Below, piece by piece: positions 50,711-58,794 of a DNA stretch of 64,000 bases. Source of the DNA: Streptomyces sp. YPW6 (lineage in GTDB: Bacteria; Actinomycetota; Actinomycetes; Streptomycetales; Streptomycetaceae). Position numbers and translations under genes: made by a program. Under the pieces are notes generated by a model that did not search any database, was not told where the DNA came from, and saw nothing but the letters and a program-made list of their open reading frames with translations. The DNA lies in the NCBI RefSeq assembly GCF_018866325.1, contig NZ_CP076457.1, positions 6,855,001 through 6,919,000 of the forward strand. The letters are read 5' to 3'. Each line of letters begins with the position of its first letter. Position 1 is the stretch's first letter.

Positions 50711-53362
50711 GTGGAGGACTGGTACGACTGTAACGACCTGGCCGAACTGCGCATCCGCCTCGATGTGGCGCTCGAAGAAAACGCCGGACTACGCGCGGAG
50801 CTCGCCGAGGTGCGAGCCGAGAATCGGCGTCTGCGCACCCGGCTGGGAGTTCCCGCACCCGACGCGCCACGGGCGCTGGCTCCGGTCCCCGAGCCTCCCC
50901 CACCGGTCATCACGGAAGGCGGCCACGGGCTGCCGTACGCGGACGCGTCCTCCGGGACGGAGGCCAAGATCGCCCTGTTCCGGGCGCTGTTCGCCGGCCG
51001 CGAGGACGTCTACGCCACCCGGTGGGTGAGCGCGAAGTCGGGCCGGACGGGCTGGAGCCCCGCCGAGGACAACCCGTTCGCCAAGAACAAGGCCGATGCC
51101 GAGCGGGTGTTCTGGCCGCTGACGGACCGGGCCGTCTACAACCACCTCTCCCGCCCCGAGCCCGGCGCCCGGGAGACCCACCTGGGGATGTACCCGCTGC
51201 TGGCTGATGACACCTGCCGGCTTCTGGCGGTCGACTTCGACGGCAAGGACGGCAGCGACTGGCGCGGCGATGCGGCCGCCTACGCCTCCGCCTGTCACGA
51301 CGCCGGTGTCCCCGCCCTGGTGGAGGTCTCCCGCTCCGGGGCGGGCGCGCACGTGTGGACCTTCTTCACTGACCCCGTCGCCGCGGTCACCGCCCGCACG
51401 CTCGGGATGGCGCTGCTGCGCCGGGCGATCGACGTCCGCGGGCAGATGACGTTGTCCAGCTACGACCGGCTCTTCCCCGCCCAAGACCTGCTGCCGACGA
51501 ACGCCAAGGGCAACGCTCGTTTCGGCAACCTGATCGCGCTCCCGCTGCAGGGGGCCTCCCGCCTCAAGGGCACCACGGTGTTCTGCGACCCGCACACCTG
51601 GGAGCCGTACCCCGACCAGTTCGCGCACCTGTCCCAGGCCGAGCGGCTCTCCCCGGCTCAGGTCGAGGCGCTCGTCGACAAGCTCGGCGAGGTCAAGGCG
51701 GGCCCGTCGGCGACCGCGCCGGTCCTGCCGCCCAAGCCCCGGCGGCGCGCGCTGGGCAAGGCCCCCGAGGTCGTCGAGGCGCGCTTGTCGGCGATGCTCG
51801 CGATCTCCACCAAGGGCCTGCCGGCCGCCTTGCTTGCCGCGCTCAAGCACACGGCGTCGTTCCACAACCCGGAGTTCTACCGACGCCAGAGCCAGCGGTA
51901 CTCCACCTGGGACACCCCGCGCCTGGTCTGCTCTTTCGACGCCACCGACCCGGACTGGCTGAGGCTGCCGCGCGGGCTGCGCGACGAAGCGGCCCAGCTC
52001 ATCGCCGCCGCCGGCGGCACACTCACGGTCACCAGCGAACTTGCGGACGCCGCGCTGATCAGCGCATTCTTCACCGGCGAGCTGACCGAAGTGCAAGCCC
52101 GCGTGGTCGACGCGGTCAAGGGTCACACCAGCGGAGTGCTCGTGGCGCCGCCGGGCTCGGGCAAGACCGTGATGGCCTGCGCGCTGATCGCCCACCACAA
52201 GATGCCCACCGCGATCATCGTCAACCGCTCCGAGCTGCTGTCCCAGTGGCAGGACCGTCTGGCCACGTTCCTCGATCTCGGCGAGGGCCGCGTCGGTTCC
52301 TTGGGCGCGGGCAAGGACCGCCGCAGCCACGTGGTCGACCTGATCATGCTGCAGACACTCAGCCACCGCGACGCCCCCGACGGCCTGCTGGACGGCTACG
52401 GCCTGGTGGTCGTCGACGAGTGCCACGCCGTGGGCGCCCAGGGGGCCGAGGCCGCGATCCGCAAAGCCCGCGCCCCTCGATGGATCGGCCTGTCGGCCAC
52501 CCCGTATCGGGCCGATCAGATGGATCCGCTGATCACCATGCAGTGCGGACCCATCCGACACGAGATCGCCGACACCAGCGCCTTCGCCAAGCACCTCATC
52601 GTCCACCCCACCTCGTTCACCACCGACGAGCCGGGCAACGACGGCGCCTCCTTCCAGGCGATCTACAGCGAACTCGCCGCGAACTGCGACCCCAACACCC
52701 AGATCGCCGCCGACATCGCCGACGCCTCTCGGCGCGGACGGTGCAGCCTGGCCCTGAGCAACCGAGTCGAACACCTCCACCAACTCGCCACGTCCCTTGC
52801 CGCGCACGGCATCGAACCGCTGCTCCTGCACGGCGGTATGCCGCCGGCCGAGCGAGCCCGGGTCCGCACCCGCCTGGCCGATGAAACGACCACCCCGCCG
52901 GTGCTGCTGGCCATCGACAAGCTGGCCGGCGAAGGATTCGACGCCCCCAGACTCGACACCCTGTTCCTCACCAGCCCGATCTCCTTCAAGGGACGGGTGA
53001 TTCAGCAGGTCGGCCGGATCATGCGCAACACCGAGACGAAGAAGTCCCACGTCGAGGCCCACGACTACCTCGACGCGGACGTGCCCTGGCTGGAACGCAT
53101 GCACCACAAGCGTCGCCGCATCCTCGAACGCCGCGGATTCACCGCCACGAACCCCGAGACCCTGCTCCAGCCGCCCGCCCAGCCCGTTGTCCCCGCGCGC
53201 CACCGACCGGAGCCCTCACAATCCGCGCCGACACCGCCGGTGGCCGAGGTGCGGCGGTGGGCCAAGGACCAGGGGATGGACGTGCCACCGCGAGGCCGAC
53301 TCCGCAGCGACATCTGGGACGCCTGGCACGAGGCCCATCCCCCGGCTCAGCCGGTCTGCTGA
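50711..53362 (+). CDS. TOTE-type primase-helicase fusion with Lsr2-like C-terminus
   Basis: An 883-residue protein with four parts. Residues 10-45 are a coiled coil. Residues about 80-330 are an archaeo-eukaryotic primase domain of the TOTE conflict-system type, with the metal-binding pair Asp175/Asp177 in LLAVDFDGKD and the SRSGAGAHVW motif (His214). Residues about 455-790 are a superfamily 2 helicase: Walker A APPGSGKT (479-486), DECH (569-572), SATP (595-598) and QQVGRIMR. The last 40 residues (VAEVRRWAKDQGMDVPPRGR) resemble the Lsr2 DNA-binding domain. The GTG start is adjacent to GGAGGG, an unusual spacing. TOTE proteins are proposed anti-invader effectors. Confidence 0.85.
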   Translation: MEDWYDCNDLAELRIRLDVALEENAGLRAELAEVRAENRRLRTRLGVPAPDAPRALAPVPEPPPPVITEGGHGLPYADASSGTEAKIALFRALFAGREDVYATRWVSAKSGRTGWSPAEDNPFAKNKADAERVFWPLTDRAVYNHLSRPEPGARETHLGMYPLLADDTCRLLAVDFDGKDGSDWRGDAAAYASACHDAGVPALVEVSRSGAGAHVWTFFTDPVAAVTARTLGMALLRRAIDVRGQMTLSSYDRLFPAQDLLPTNAKGNARFGNLIALPLQGASRLKGTTVFCDPHTWEPYPDQFAHLSQAERLSPAQVEALVDKLGEVKAGPSATAPVLPPKPRRRALGKAPEVVEARLSAMLAISTKGLPAALLAALKHTASFHNPEFYRRQSQRYSTWDTPRLVCSFDATDPDWLRLPRGLRDEAAQLIAAAGGTLTVTSELADAALISAFFTGELTEVQARVVDAVKGHTSGVLVAPPGSGKTVMACALIAHHKMPTAIIVNRSELLSQWQDRLATFLDLGEGRVGSLGAGKDRRSHVVDLIMLQTLSHRDAPDGLLDGYGLVVVDECHAVGAQGAEAAIRKARAPRWIGLSATPYRADQMDPLITMQCGPIRHEIADTSAFAKHLIVHPTSFTTDEPGNDGASFQAIYSELAANCDPNTQIAADIADASRRGRCSLALSNRVEHLHQLATSLAAHGIEPLLLHGGMPPAERARVRTRLADETTTPPVLLAIDKLAGEGFDAPRLDTLFLTSPISFKGRVIQQVGRIMRNTETKKSHVEAHDYLDADVPWLERMHHKRRRILERRGFTATNPETLLQPPAQPVVPARHRPEPSQSAPTPPVAEVRRWAKDQGMDVPPRGRLRSDIWDAWHEAHPPAQPVC

Positions 53363-53408
53363 TCCGGTGCGCCTGCGGACGTGGGGCGAGGGTGTCCACG
53401 GTCAGTCT

Positions 53409-54224
53409 GTGACGAACGACCTGAACACCCTCGCAACGGCACTCTACGTCCGGATCGACGACACGTTGCAGGCTTCGCCGGAACTTGCCCCGTGGCGCCC
53501 GGCGGTCGGGATCGCACCCACTCTCAGTGACTCCGAACTGCTCACCCTCGCCGTAATGTCGGCGCTGCTCGGCCACACCTCCGAGCGGCGCTGGCTGCGC
53601 CGTGTCGCGGCGGACTTCCGCGGCATGTTCCCCTACGTACCCGGCCAGTCCGGCTACAACAAGCGGCTGCCAGCGGCCTCGTCGCTGGTCACCCGCATGA
53701 TCCGGATCCTGGCGGCGGACACCACGCTGTGGAGCGACGATGTCTGGGTGGTCGACTCCACCCCGGTCGGCTGTGGCTGCTCGCGAGAGACCGCGAAGCG
53801 CTCCGACCTGGCCGGCTGGGCGCAGTACGGCTACTGCGCGTCGCACTCCCGGTACTTCTGGGGACTACGGCTGCACCAGGTGTGCACGATCGGCAGGCTG
53901 CCTGTGCTGTTCGCACTGACCGGTGCCAAGGCCGACGAGCGCGAGACGTTGCGCGACATGCTCGACACCGCGCCGGACGTGACGGCCTCCCGCTCCCGGC
54001 AGACGATCACCGGTGACGAGAACTACTACGGCCGCGAGTTCGAGGGGGACCTGACCGAGCGTGAGCTGGTGCTGTTACGGTCGGCCCGCAAGGGAGAAGC
54101 CGAGCGGGCCGGGGCGCATCTGTTCAAGCCGCTGCGGCAGGTCAGAGAGTCGATCAACCAGACCTTCAAGGGACAGTCCTGGTCGACCGCGGCGCCCCGG
54201 GCGGCCCGGTCCGCAGCCGCTTGA
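53409..54224 (+). pseudogene. IS982-family transposase, C-terminally truncated
   Basis: GTG 53409 starts TNDLNTLATALYVRIDDTLQ, and the DDE catalytic core follows with VVDSTPVGCGCSRETAKRSD, YFWGLRLHQVCTIGRLPV and ITGDENYYGREFE. Homology ends at SINQTFKGQ near 54176; the remaining 16 codons are unrelated, so roughly the last 45 residues of the family are missing. It begins 47 nt after the helicase stop on the same strand. The terminal inverted repeats were not located. Insertion beside the helicase gene has not damaged that gene. Confidence 0.78.
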
Positions 54225-54339
54225 TCAGTAGCTCGACCATCTGAAACGGTACGAGGTGTTCGGCGGCGCCCCGACGCTGCCGGGCACGACGGAGGCAGCC
54301 CGCCCGAGCACCTCCATGTCAATCCGGCGCACCCTCGCT

Positions 54340-54520
54340 CACTCACCGCGTCTACGCCTGCGAGTCCTCCTTCAGCCCCGACATCGTCTGGACCCGCCTC
54401 GACCACGTCGACTTCACCCGCGCCGCCCGCCTCGACTCGACCGGCGACAGCCTGGTCGGCGATGTGACCTGCCGCTACGAGCCCCGCGAACCGTTCGCCT
54501 TCGTCCTTGCTGGGTCGTGA
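54340..54520 (+). pseudogene. Unrecognised short gene fragment
   Basis: A frame reading RVYACESSFSPDIVWTRLDH then FTRAARLDSTGDSLVGDVTC and ending at TGA 54518-54520 has codon use like a real gene, but has neither start nor ribosome site. No family is recognised. It lies between the broken IS982 and the Uma2 gene. Confidence 0.3.
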
Positions 54521-54566
54521 GGCGGCTCGCGGCTCGTGAAACCGTGCCCCGGCGTCCGGCAGAGAG

Positions 54567-55139
54567 TCAGGGTACGAGGCTGTCGAGGTCGATGCCGAGG
54601 GGGATGGGGACGGAGACCTTCAACCGGTTGCGGTGGATGCCGGTGGCCACGTAGCTGCTGGTCATGACGTCGAGTTCGTAGGTGTGGACGGTGGGGGCGC
54701 CGGCCTCGTCCTCGACGCGCCAGAAGTGGGGGATCCTGGCCTGTGCGTACTTGAAGGGCTTCAGGGACCGGTCGCGGTCCGCCGACTCCTCCGAGACGAC
54801 CTCGATGACCAGGGCGACGTCCTCGGGCGCGTACCAGGTCCGGTCGGGGTCGTAGGAGGCGGTGGTGAGCAGGATGTCGGGCTCGGGGCGGCTCTTCTTG
54901 TCGAGCCGGACGGTCATCTCTCGCTCGGCGTCGAACCCGTCGGGGGCGGCCTGGCGCAGGGCGAAGGTCAGGTTCTCCACCAGCCGGGCGTGCCAGGAGC
55001 GCTGCGGCGACATCATGAAGATCAGGGCTCCGTCGATGAGTTCGGTGTGCCGCGGCGCCTGGGCGAGGCGGTCGAGGTCATCGGCTTCCCAGCCGCTGAT
55101 CCTGGGCGGGATCATCCAGTCGGGGAGTTCGGCGGTCAC
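54567..55139 (-). CDS. Uma2 family (PD-(D/E)XK-fold) putative nuclease
   Basis: A 190-residue protein of the Uma2/DUF820 family, greatly expanded in Streptomyces. It shows LDRLAQAPRHTELIDGALIF, then SRPEPDILLTTASYD with the catalytic-type E-P-D, and VALVIEVVSEESADRDR with the E-x-S pattern, then KPFKYAQARIPHFWRVE. The fold is that of restriction-like nucleases, but activity has rarely been shown. GTG 55139 gives the usual TAELPDWMIPP N-terminus. It is the only intact minus-strand gene inside the island. Such genes are commonly carried by mobile DNA. Confidence 0.85.
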   Translation of the reverse strand: MTAELPDWMIPPRISGWEADDLDRLAQAPRHTELIDGALIFMMSPQRSWHARLVENLTFALRQAAPDGFDAEREMTVRLDKKSRPEPDILLTTASYDPDRTWYAPEDVALVIEVVSEESADRDRSLKPFKYAQARIPHFWRVEDEAGAPTVHTYELDVMTSSYVATGIHRNRLKVSVPIPLGIDLDSLVP

Positions 55140-55499
55140 GGTTTCCTCCAGGCGCCTCGAAGAGGTCAGGGGCCTTCATCCCGGATCGTCGCGGACGCGG
55201 GCCCAACGCTGGTGTCAGCGTAGTCGGCGACCGGACCTCTCACTCGGCCCGTGTGGGTCCGACGCGCCGGACGCCAGTGATCATCTGGGCGTGGATCCGG
55301 ACGACGTGGTCCATGGACGAGCGGCTTCGGCGGAGTGGTGCACGTCAGCTTGAGCATCGGGTCGAGGTTGGCCGACACCAGGCTCGCGATGTCGCAGTGG
55401 AGCCCCCCGTACTTGTCGTCACAGGTCAGGGCCCCCGCAAGTGGTGCCCTGACGAACGGCGGTGCAGCGGCTGGTCCCCGGGTTCCGCCGAGCCGTGCG

Positions 55500-55702
55500 G
55501 AGCGTCAACTGGTGCTGGACGCGGCCTCGACCGGCTCGCTCGGGACCTGGTCGACAGCTCGGAGTACCCGGATCGCCCTGGACGCGGACGGCTGGCCCTA
55601 CAGTCGGTCGACCTCACCGGCGATGCCTGGGACACGGTGGATGAGCGGCCGCGTTTCCTCGTGGCGAAGGTCCGGCCTAGGCCGGACCTGAATCTCAGCT
55701 GA
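55500..55702 (+). pseudogene. Frameshifted C-terminal fragment of an unknown gene
   Basis: One frame gives RIALDADGWPYS and the next gives VDLTGDAWDTVDERPRFLVA then KVRPRPDLNLS with a stop at 55702. The two pieces look like one protein broken by a 1-nt shift near 55605. A strong hairpin follows 18 nt after the stop, consistent with a genuine gene end. The parent family is not recognised, and 55140-55499 holds nothing else clear. Confidence 0.4.
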
Positions 55703-55719
55703 CCCGCTCCACCCGCTGT

Positions 55720-55755
55720 GCGGAAGGGTCCGCACAGCCGTGCGGACCCTTCCGC
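55720..55755 (+). terminator. Strong terminator hairpin near the island's right end
   Basis: A perfect 16-bp stem, GCGGAAGGGTCCGCAC at 55720-55735 with its complement at 55740-55755, has the 4-nt loop AGCC. It is one of the strongest hairpins in the window and would stop plus-strand transcription leaving the island. Confidence 0.8.
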
Positions 55756-55811
55756 GTCATCCCCTACTTTGCGGACGCACACGTCCTAGTGGGGCGTATC
55801 CCGCCTCCCCG

Positions 55812-55844
55812 GTGGGAGATGAGTGGGAGACAAGTGGGAGATGA
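55812..55844. repeat. Three tandem 11-bp repeats beside the right attachment repeat
   Basis: GTGGGAGATGA, GTGGGAGACAA and GTGGGAGATGA follow one another without spacing. They lie about 60 nt inside the island from the uppP 3' repeat. Short direct repeats in this position are typical binding sites for an integrase arm domain or an excisionase. Confidence 0.75.
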
Positions 55845-55903
55845 TCATGGCGCGATGCTGCAATCAGGTGCACGGAAATGCTAGATCGCGACCCGTGCGG
55901 CGG

Positions 55904-56038
55904 CCCGGTCAGCCGCCGGATTCACCTGCGTGCGGGCTCAGTACATCGGCTCCCACCAGCGCAAACAGCACAATGCCCAGTACAATCCGGTACCACACGA
56001 AGGGCATGAAGCTCTTGGTGGTGATGAATTTCATGAAC
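55904..56038 (-). repeat. Right attachment-site repeat within the uppP 3' end
   Basis: The last 130 or so bp of uppP and the bases just beyond its stop match 45532-45667 in the same orientation. The 43-bp core at 55996-56038 differs by one base. Integration here leaves uppP intact because the element restores its 3' end. Confidence 0.8.
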
Positions 56039-56781
56039 CACGCGATGACGGCGTATCCCACGAAGAAGGCCACCAGAGTCGCGAAGATCGTCGGGCCCCA
56101 GGAGACATGCCCCTCGCCCACGTCCTTCAGCTCGTACACGCCCGAGGCGAGCACCGCGGGGATGGCCAGGAGGAACGAGTAGCGGGCGGCCGACTCGCGG
56201 GTGTAGCCCATCAGCAGGCCGCCGCTGATCGTCGCGCCCGAGCGGGAGACGCCGGGGATCAGCGCCATCGCCTGGCAGACCCCGTAGATCAGACCGTCCC
56301 TGACGCCCAGGTCCTTGAGCGTCTTGCGTTCCTTCACCACCCGGTGCCTGCCGCCCGTCTCGTCGCGCGCGGCCAGCCGGTCGGCGACGCCGAGCACGAT
56401 GCCCATGACGATCAGCGTCGTCGCGATCAGCCGCAGATCGCGGAACGGGCCCTCGATCTGGTCCTTGAGCGTGAGTCCCAGCACCCCGATGGGGATCGAG
56501 CCGACGATGACCAGCCAGCCCATCTGGGCGTCGTGGTCGCTGCGCATCGCACGGTCCGTCAGGGACCGGAACCAGGCCGACAGGATGCGCGAGATGTCCT
56601 TGCGGAAGTAGATGAGCACCGCCGCCTCGGTGCCGATCTGGGTGATCGCGGTGAACGCCGCCCCCGGGTCGTGCCAGCCGGCGAACGCGGCCGTCAGGCG
56701 CAGATGCGCGCTGGAGGAGATCGGCAGGAACTCGGTGAGTCCCTGAACAAGTCCCAGGACGAATGATTCGAACCAGCTCAT
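55909..56781 (-). CDS. uppP: Undecaprenyl-diphosphatase
   Basis: A 290-residue integral membrane enzyme (BacA/UppP) that dephosphorylates undecaprenyl pyrophosphate to recycle the lipid carrier of cell-wall synthesis; it also gives bacitracin tolerance. The active-site motifs are present: GLTEFLPISSSAH near residues 14-26 and IPGVSRSGATISGG around 170. About eight membrane helices are visible. ATG 56781 starts MSWFESFVLGLVQG. Its 3' end carries the direct repeat shared with 45532-45667, so it serves as the integration site of the neighbouring island and probably now has an island-derived terminus. Confidence 0.95.
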   Translation of the reverse strand: MSWFESFVLGLVQGLTEFLPISSSAHLRLTAAFAGWHDPGAAFTAITQIGTEAAVLIYFRKDISRILSAWFRSLTDRAMRSDHDAQMGWLVIVGSIPIGVLGLTLKDQIEGPFRDLRLIATTLIVMGIVLGVADRLAARDETGGRHRVVKERKTLKDLGVRDGLIYGVCQAMALIPGVSRSGATISGGLLMGYTRESAARYSFLLAIPAVLASGVYELKDVGEGHVSWGPTIFATLVAFFVGYAVIAWFMKFITTKSFMPFVWYRIVLGIVLFALVGADVLSPHAGESGG

Positions 56782-56950
56782 GGGGCTTAGGCCATCCCGG
56801 AGGTGATCGTGCATCGGCCACGGACGACTGGGCCCGTCAGCTGTGTGCAAAGTGCGGAGTGCGGTCAAGGACATCGAGGTCGCGGGCAGCGTATCGCCTG
56901 AAGGTGAACGTCAGACCGACTGGACCGGTCATCCACGTGCCGTCGTACGC

Positions 56951-57673
56951 TCAGCTGTCCGGTGTGTCCCGGCCCAGCCCGTGGCGTCTGCGCCAGGCCA
57001 CCAGCGCCCCGCCGAGAGCGGACAGCACGATGAAGCCCATGGCGGCCAGGAACACCGGCGAGGTCGGCGACGCGGCCTCGCTGCCGGCTATCACGTACGC
57101 CGCGGTGTTCGGGATCGACCCGAGACCGGTGGCCAGCAGGAACGGCGGAGCGCCCATGCGGGAGGTCGCCGCACAGTAGTTGGCCGCGGCGAACGGCACG
57201 CCGGGGAAGAGCCGCAGCGCCAGGACCGACCGGAAGCCGTGCCGGCTCAGCACCCCGTCCGCAGCCGTCAGCAGTCTTCCGCGCAGCAGGGTTCGCAACG
57301 CGTCCTGACCCAGCACCCGGCCCAGCATGAACGACACGCCCGCTCCGAGGACTGTGCCCGCGAGCGCCGCCGCCAGCCCCGTCTGCGCACCGAACAACGC
57401 GCCCGCGGCGATGTTGAGCAGCGGGCGCGGCACGAACGCCACCGTCAGTGCCCCGTACGCGAGGCCGAAGGCCATCGCCGCCGTGCCCCCGGTCAGCTGG
57501 GGCGGCCAGCCGGACGCCAGCAGCCGCTGTGGCTCGAACAGCAGCATCGTCGACGCGGCCCCGAGCAGGACGACGACGAGCAGGGAGAAACGGGACCACG
57601 GCGACAACAGCGCCCGGGAGAGGCGCAGGGCCGGACCGGCGGCGGGCCGGGCGGCGGGGACGGGGTCGAACAT
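56951..57673 (-). CDS. TVP38/TMEM64 (DedA-like) membrane protein
   Basis: A 240-residue protein with about five hydrophobic helices and the SNARE-associated/VTT domain: AFVPRPLLNIAAGALFG, then GAGVSFMLGRVLGQDALRTL, LALRLFPGVPFAAANYCAA and GLGSIPNTAAYVIAGS. Proteins of this superfamily are lipid scramblases or carrier transporters; DedA relatives act on undecaprenyl phosphate. Location next to uppP fits a role in lipid-carrier recycling, though they are separated by 169 nt. ATG 57673 starts MFDPVPAARP. Confidence 0.85.
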   Translation of the reverse strand: MFDPVPAARPAAGPALRLSRALLSPWSRFSLLVVVLLGAASTMLLFEPQRLLASGWPPQLTGGTAAMAFGLAYGALTVAFVPRPLLNIAAGALFGAQTGLAAALAGTVLGAGVSFMLGRVLGQDALRTLLRGRLLTAADGVLSRHGFRSVLALRLFPGVPFAAANYCAATSRMGAPPFLLATGLGSIPNTAAYVIAGSEAASPTSPVFLAAMGFIVLSALGGALVAWRRRHGLGRDTPDS

Positions 57674-57722
57674 TCGGGGAGAGTAACCGAAAAGGATGTG
57701 TGATCGCCGTAATGTGCGTCCC

Positions 57723-58436
57723 GTGACCCCCGCCGCCGACATCCCCGCCCCGCCGGTCAGCAGCCTCGCCGACGTCGTCCTGGAGCGGCTCGTCGCCGCC
57801 TATGCCCCCGCCGCCGACCCCGTACGGGCCGAGGGCGCCGCCGCGTACATGAAGCACGTCGCACCCTTCCTCGGGATCCCCGCCCCCGAGCGCCGGGCTC
57901 TGGCGCGGACCGTGCTGGCGGGTACCGCGCGGCCGGACGAGCGGGACTGCACGGCGATCGCGCTGCGCTGCTGGCGGCTGCCCGAGCGCGAGTACCACTA
58001 CTTCGCCGTCGACTACCTGCGCCGCCACGCGGGCCGTTGCTCCTCCGGCTTCCTGCCCGTCCTGCACCACCTGGTGACCACCGTCCCCTGGTGGGACACG
58101 GTCGACCTGCTCGCCGCCCATGTCGCGGGCCCGCTGGTCACGGCCGACCCGGCGCTCGCCCGGGAGATGGACCGGTGGATCGACGACCCCAGCCTGTGGG
58201 CGGCCAGAACCGCCCTGCTGCACCAGCTGCGCTACAAGGAGGCCACCGACGCCGACCGGCTGTTCGGCTACTGCCTGCGCCGCGCGGACCACCCCGACTT
58301 CTTCATCCGCAAGGCGATCGGCTGGGCCCTGCGCGAGTACGCCAGGACCGACCCCGCCGCCGTACGCGAGTTCGTCGACGGCGCGCGGACCCGGCTGTCG
58401 CCGCTCTCCGTGCGCGAGGCGCTCAAGCATCTCTGA
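57723..58436 (+). CDS. AlkD-like DNA alkylation repair protein
   Basis: A 237-residue all-helical HEAT-repeat protein of the DNA alkylation repair family, which removes bulky or positively charged alkylated bases. Typical features are AAYMKHVAPFLGIPAPERRAL, REYHYFAVDYLRRHAG, VPWWDTVDLLAAHVAG (the conserved W-D-x-V-D with the catalytic-type Asp) and FFIRKAIGWALREYARTDP. GTG 57723 is preferred over the upstream in-frame ATG at 57696, which overlaps the divergent gene's promoter. It is transcribed divergently from the TVP38 gene, 49 nt away. Confidence 0.9.
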   Translation: MTPAADIPAPPVSSLADVVLERLVAAYAPAADPVRAEGAAAYMKHVAPFLGIPAPERRALARTVLAGTARPDERDCTAIALRCWRLPEREYHYFAVDYLRRHAGRCSSGFLPVLHHLVTTVPWWDTVDLLAAHVAGPLVTADPALAREMDRWIDDPSLWAARTALLHQLRYKEATDADRLFGYCLRRADHPDFFIRKAIGWALREYARTDPAAVREFVDGARTRLSPLSVREALKHL

Positions 58437-58504
58437 GCCCCAACACCCCGTGGGCGTCGGAAAACCATTCGACGTGGCCGCCGCGCCCGGCCATGATCAG
58501 GGGC

Positions 58505-58693
58505 ATGTTCCGGTACGCCTTCCTCGCAGCGCCGTCCGCAGTCGCGGACGCGCCGAAGGCTGCCGTGAACGACGCGGCCGCCGAGGCATTCGCCCCGACC
58601 GCATTCGCCGCAGCCGCAGCCGCAGTCGCTGCAGTCGCAGTCGCAGTGGCGTTCGCCGCTGCCGCAGCACCCTTCGACGGCGCCCGAAGCTGA
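58505..58693 (+). CDS. Possible Ala-rich small ORF built on GCAGTC-type repeats
   Basis: ATG 58505 opens a 62-codon frame, FRYAFLAAPSAVADAPKA then long Ala/Val runs, encoded by repeated GCAGTCGCAG and GCAGCC hexamers at 58610-58650. It ends within the 5' arm of the hairpin ahead of tuf3. No proper ribosome site is seen and the amino acid content is abnormal. It may be a leader of the tuf3 transcript or simply repeat DNA. Confidence 0.25.
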   Translation: MFRYAFLAAPSAVADAPKAAVNDAAAEAFAPTAFAAAAAAVAAVAVAVAFAAAAAPFDGARS

Positions 58694-58744
58694 CCCTCCC
58701 CCGACAGTCCGGCGGACCCCGCAAGGGGAGGGTCGGCGGGGCCC
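58692..58744 (+). terminator. Hairpin ahead of tuf3, possible attenuator
   Basis: GACCCTCCCC (58692-58701) pairs perfectly with GGGGAGGGTC (58735-58744), 10 bp, around a GC-rich 33-nt loop that can fold further. It lies 50 nt before the tuf3 start, so it could end upstream transcription or regulate tuf3. Confidence 0.5.
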
Positions 58745-58794
58745 TGGGGTCTTCAGTCTTTTCTCAGCTTCGCGTGCTTCAGAAGGAACGAGCC

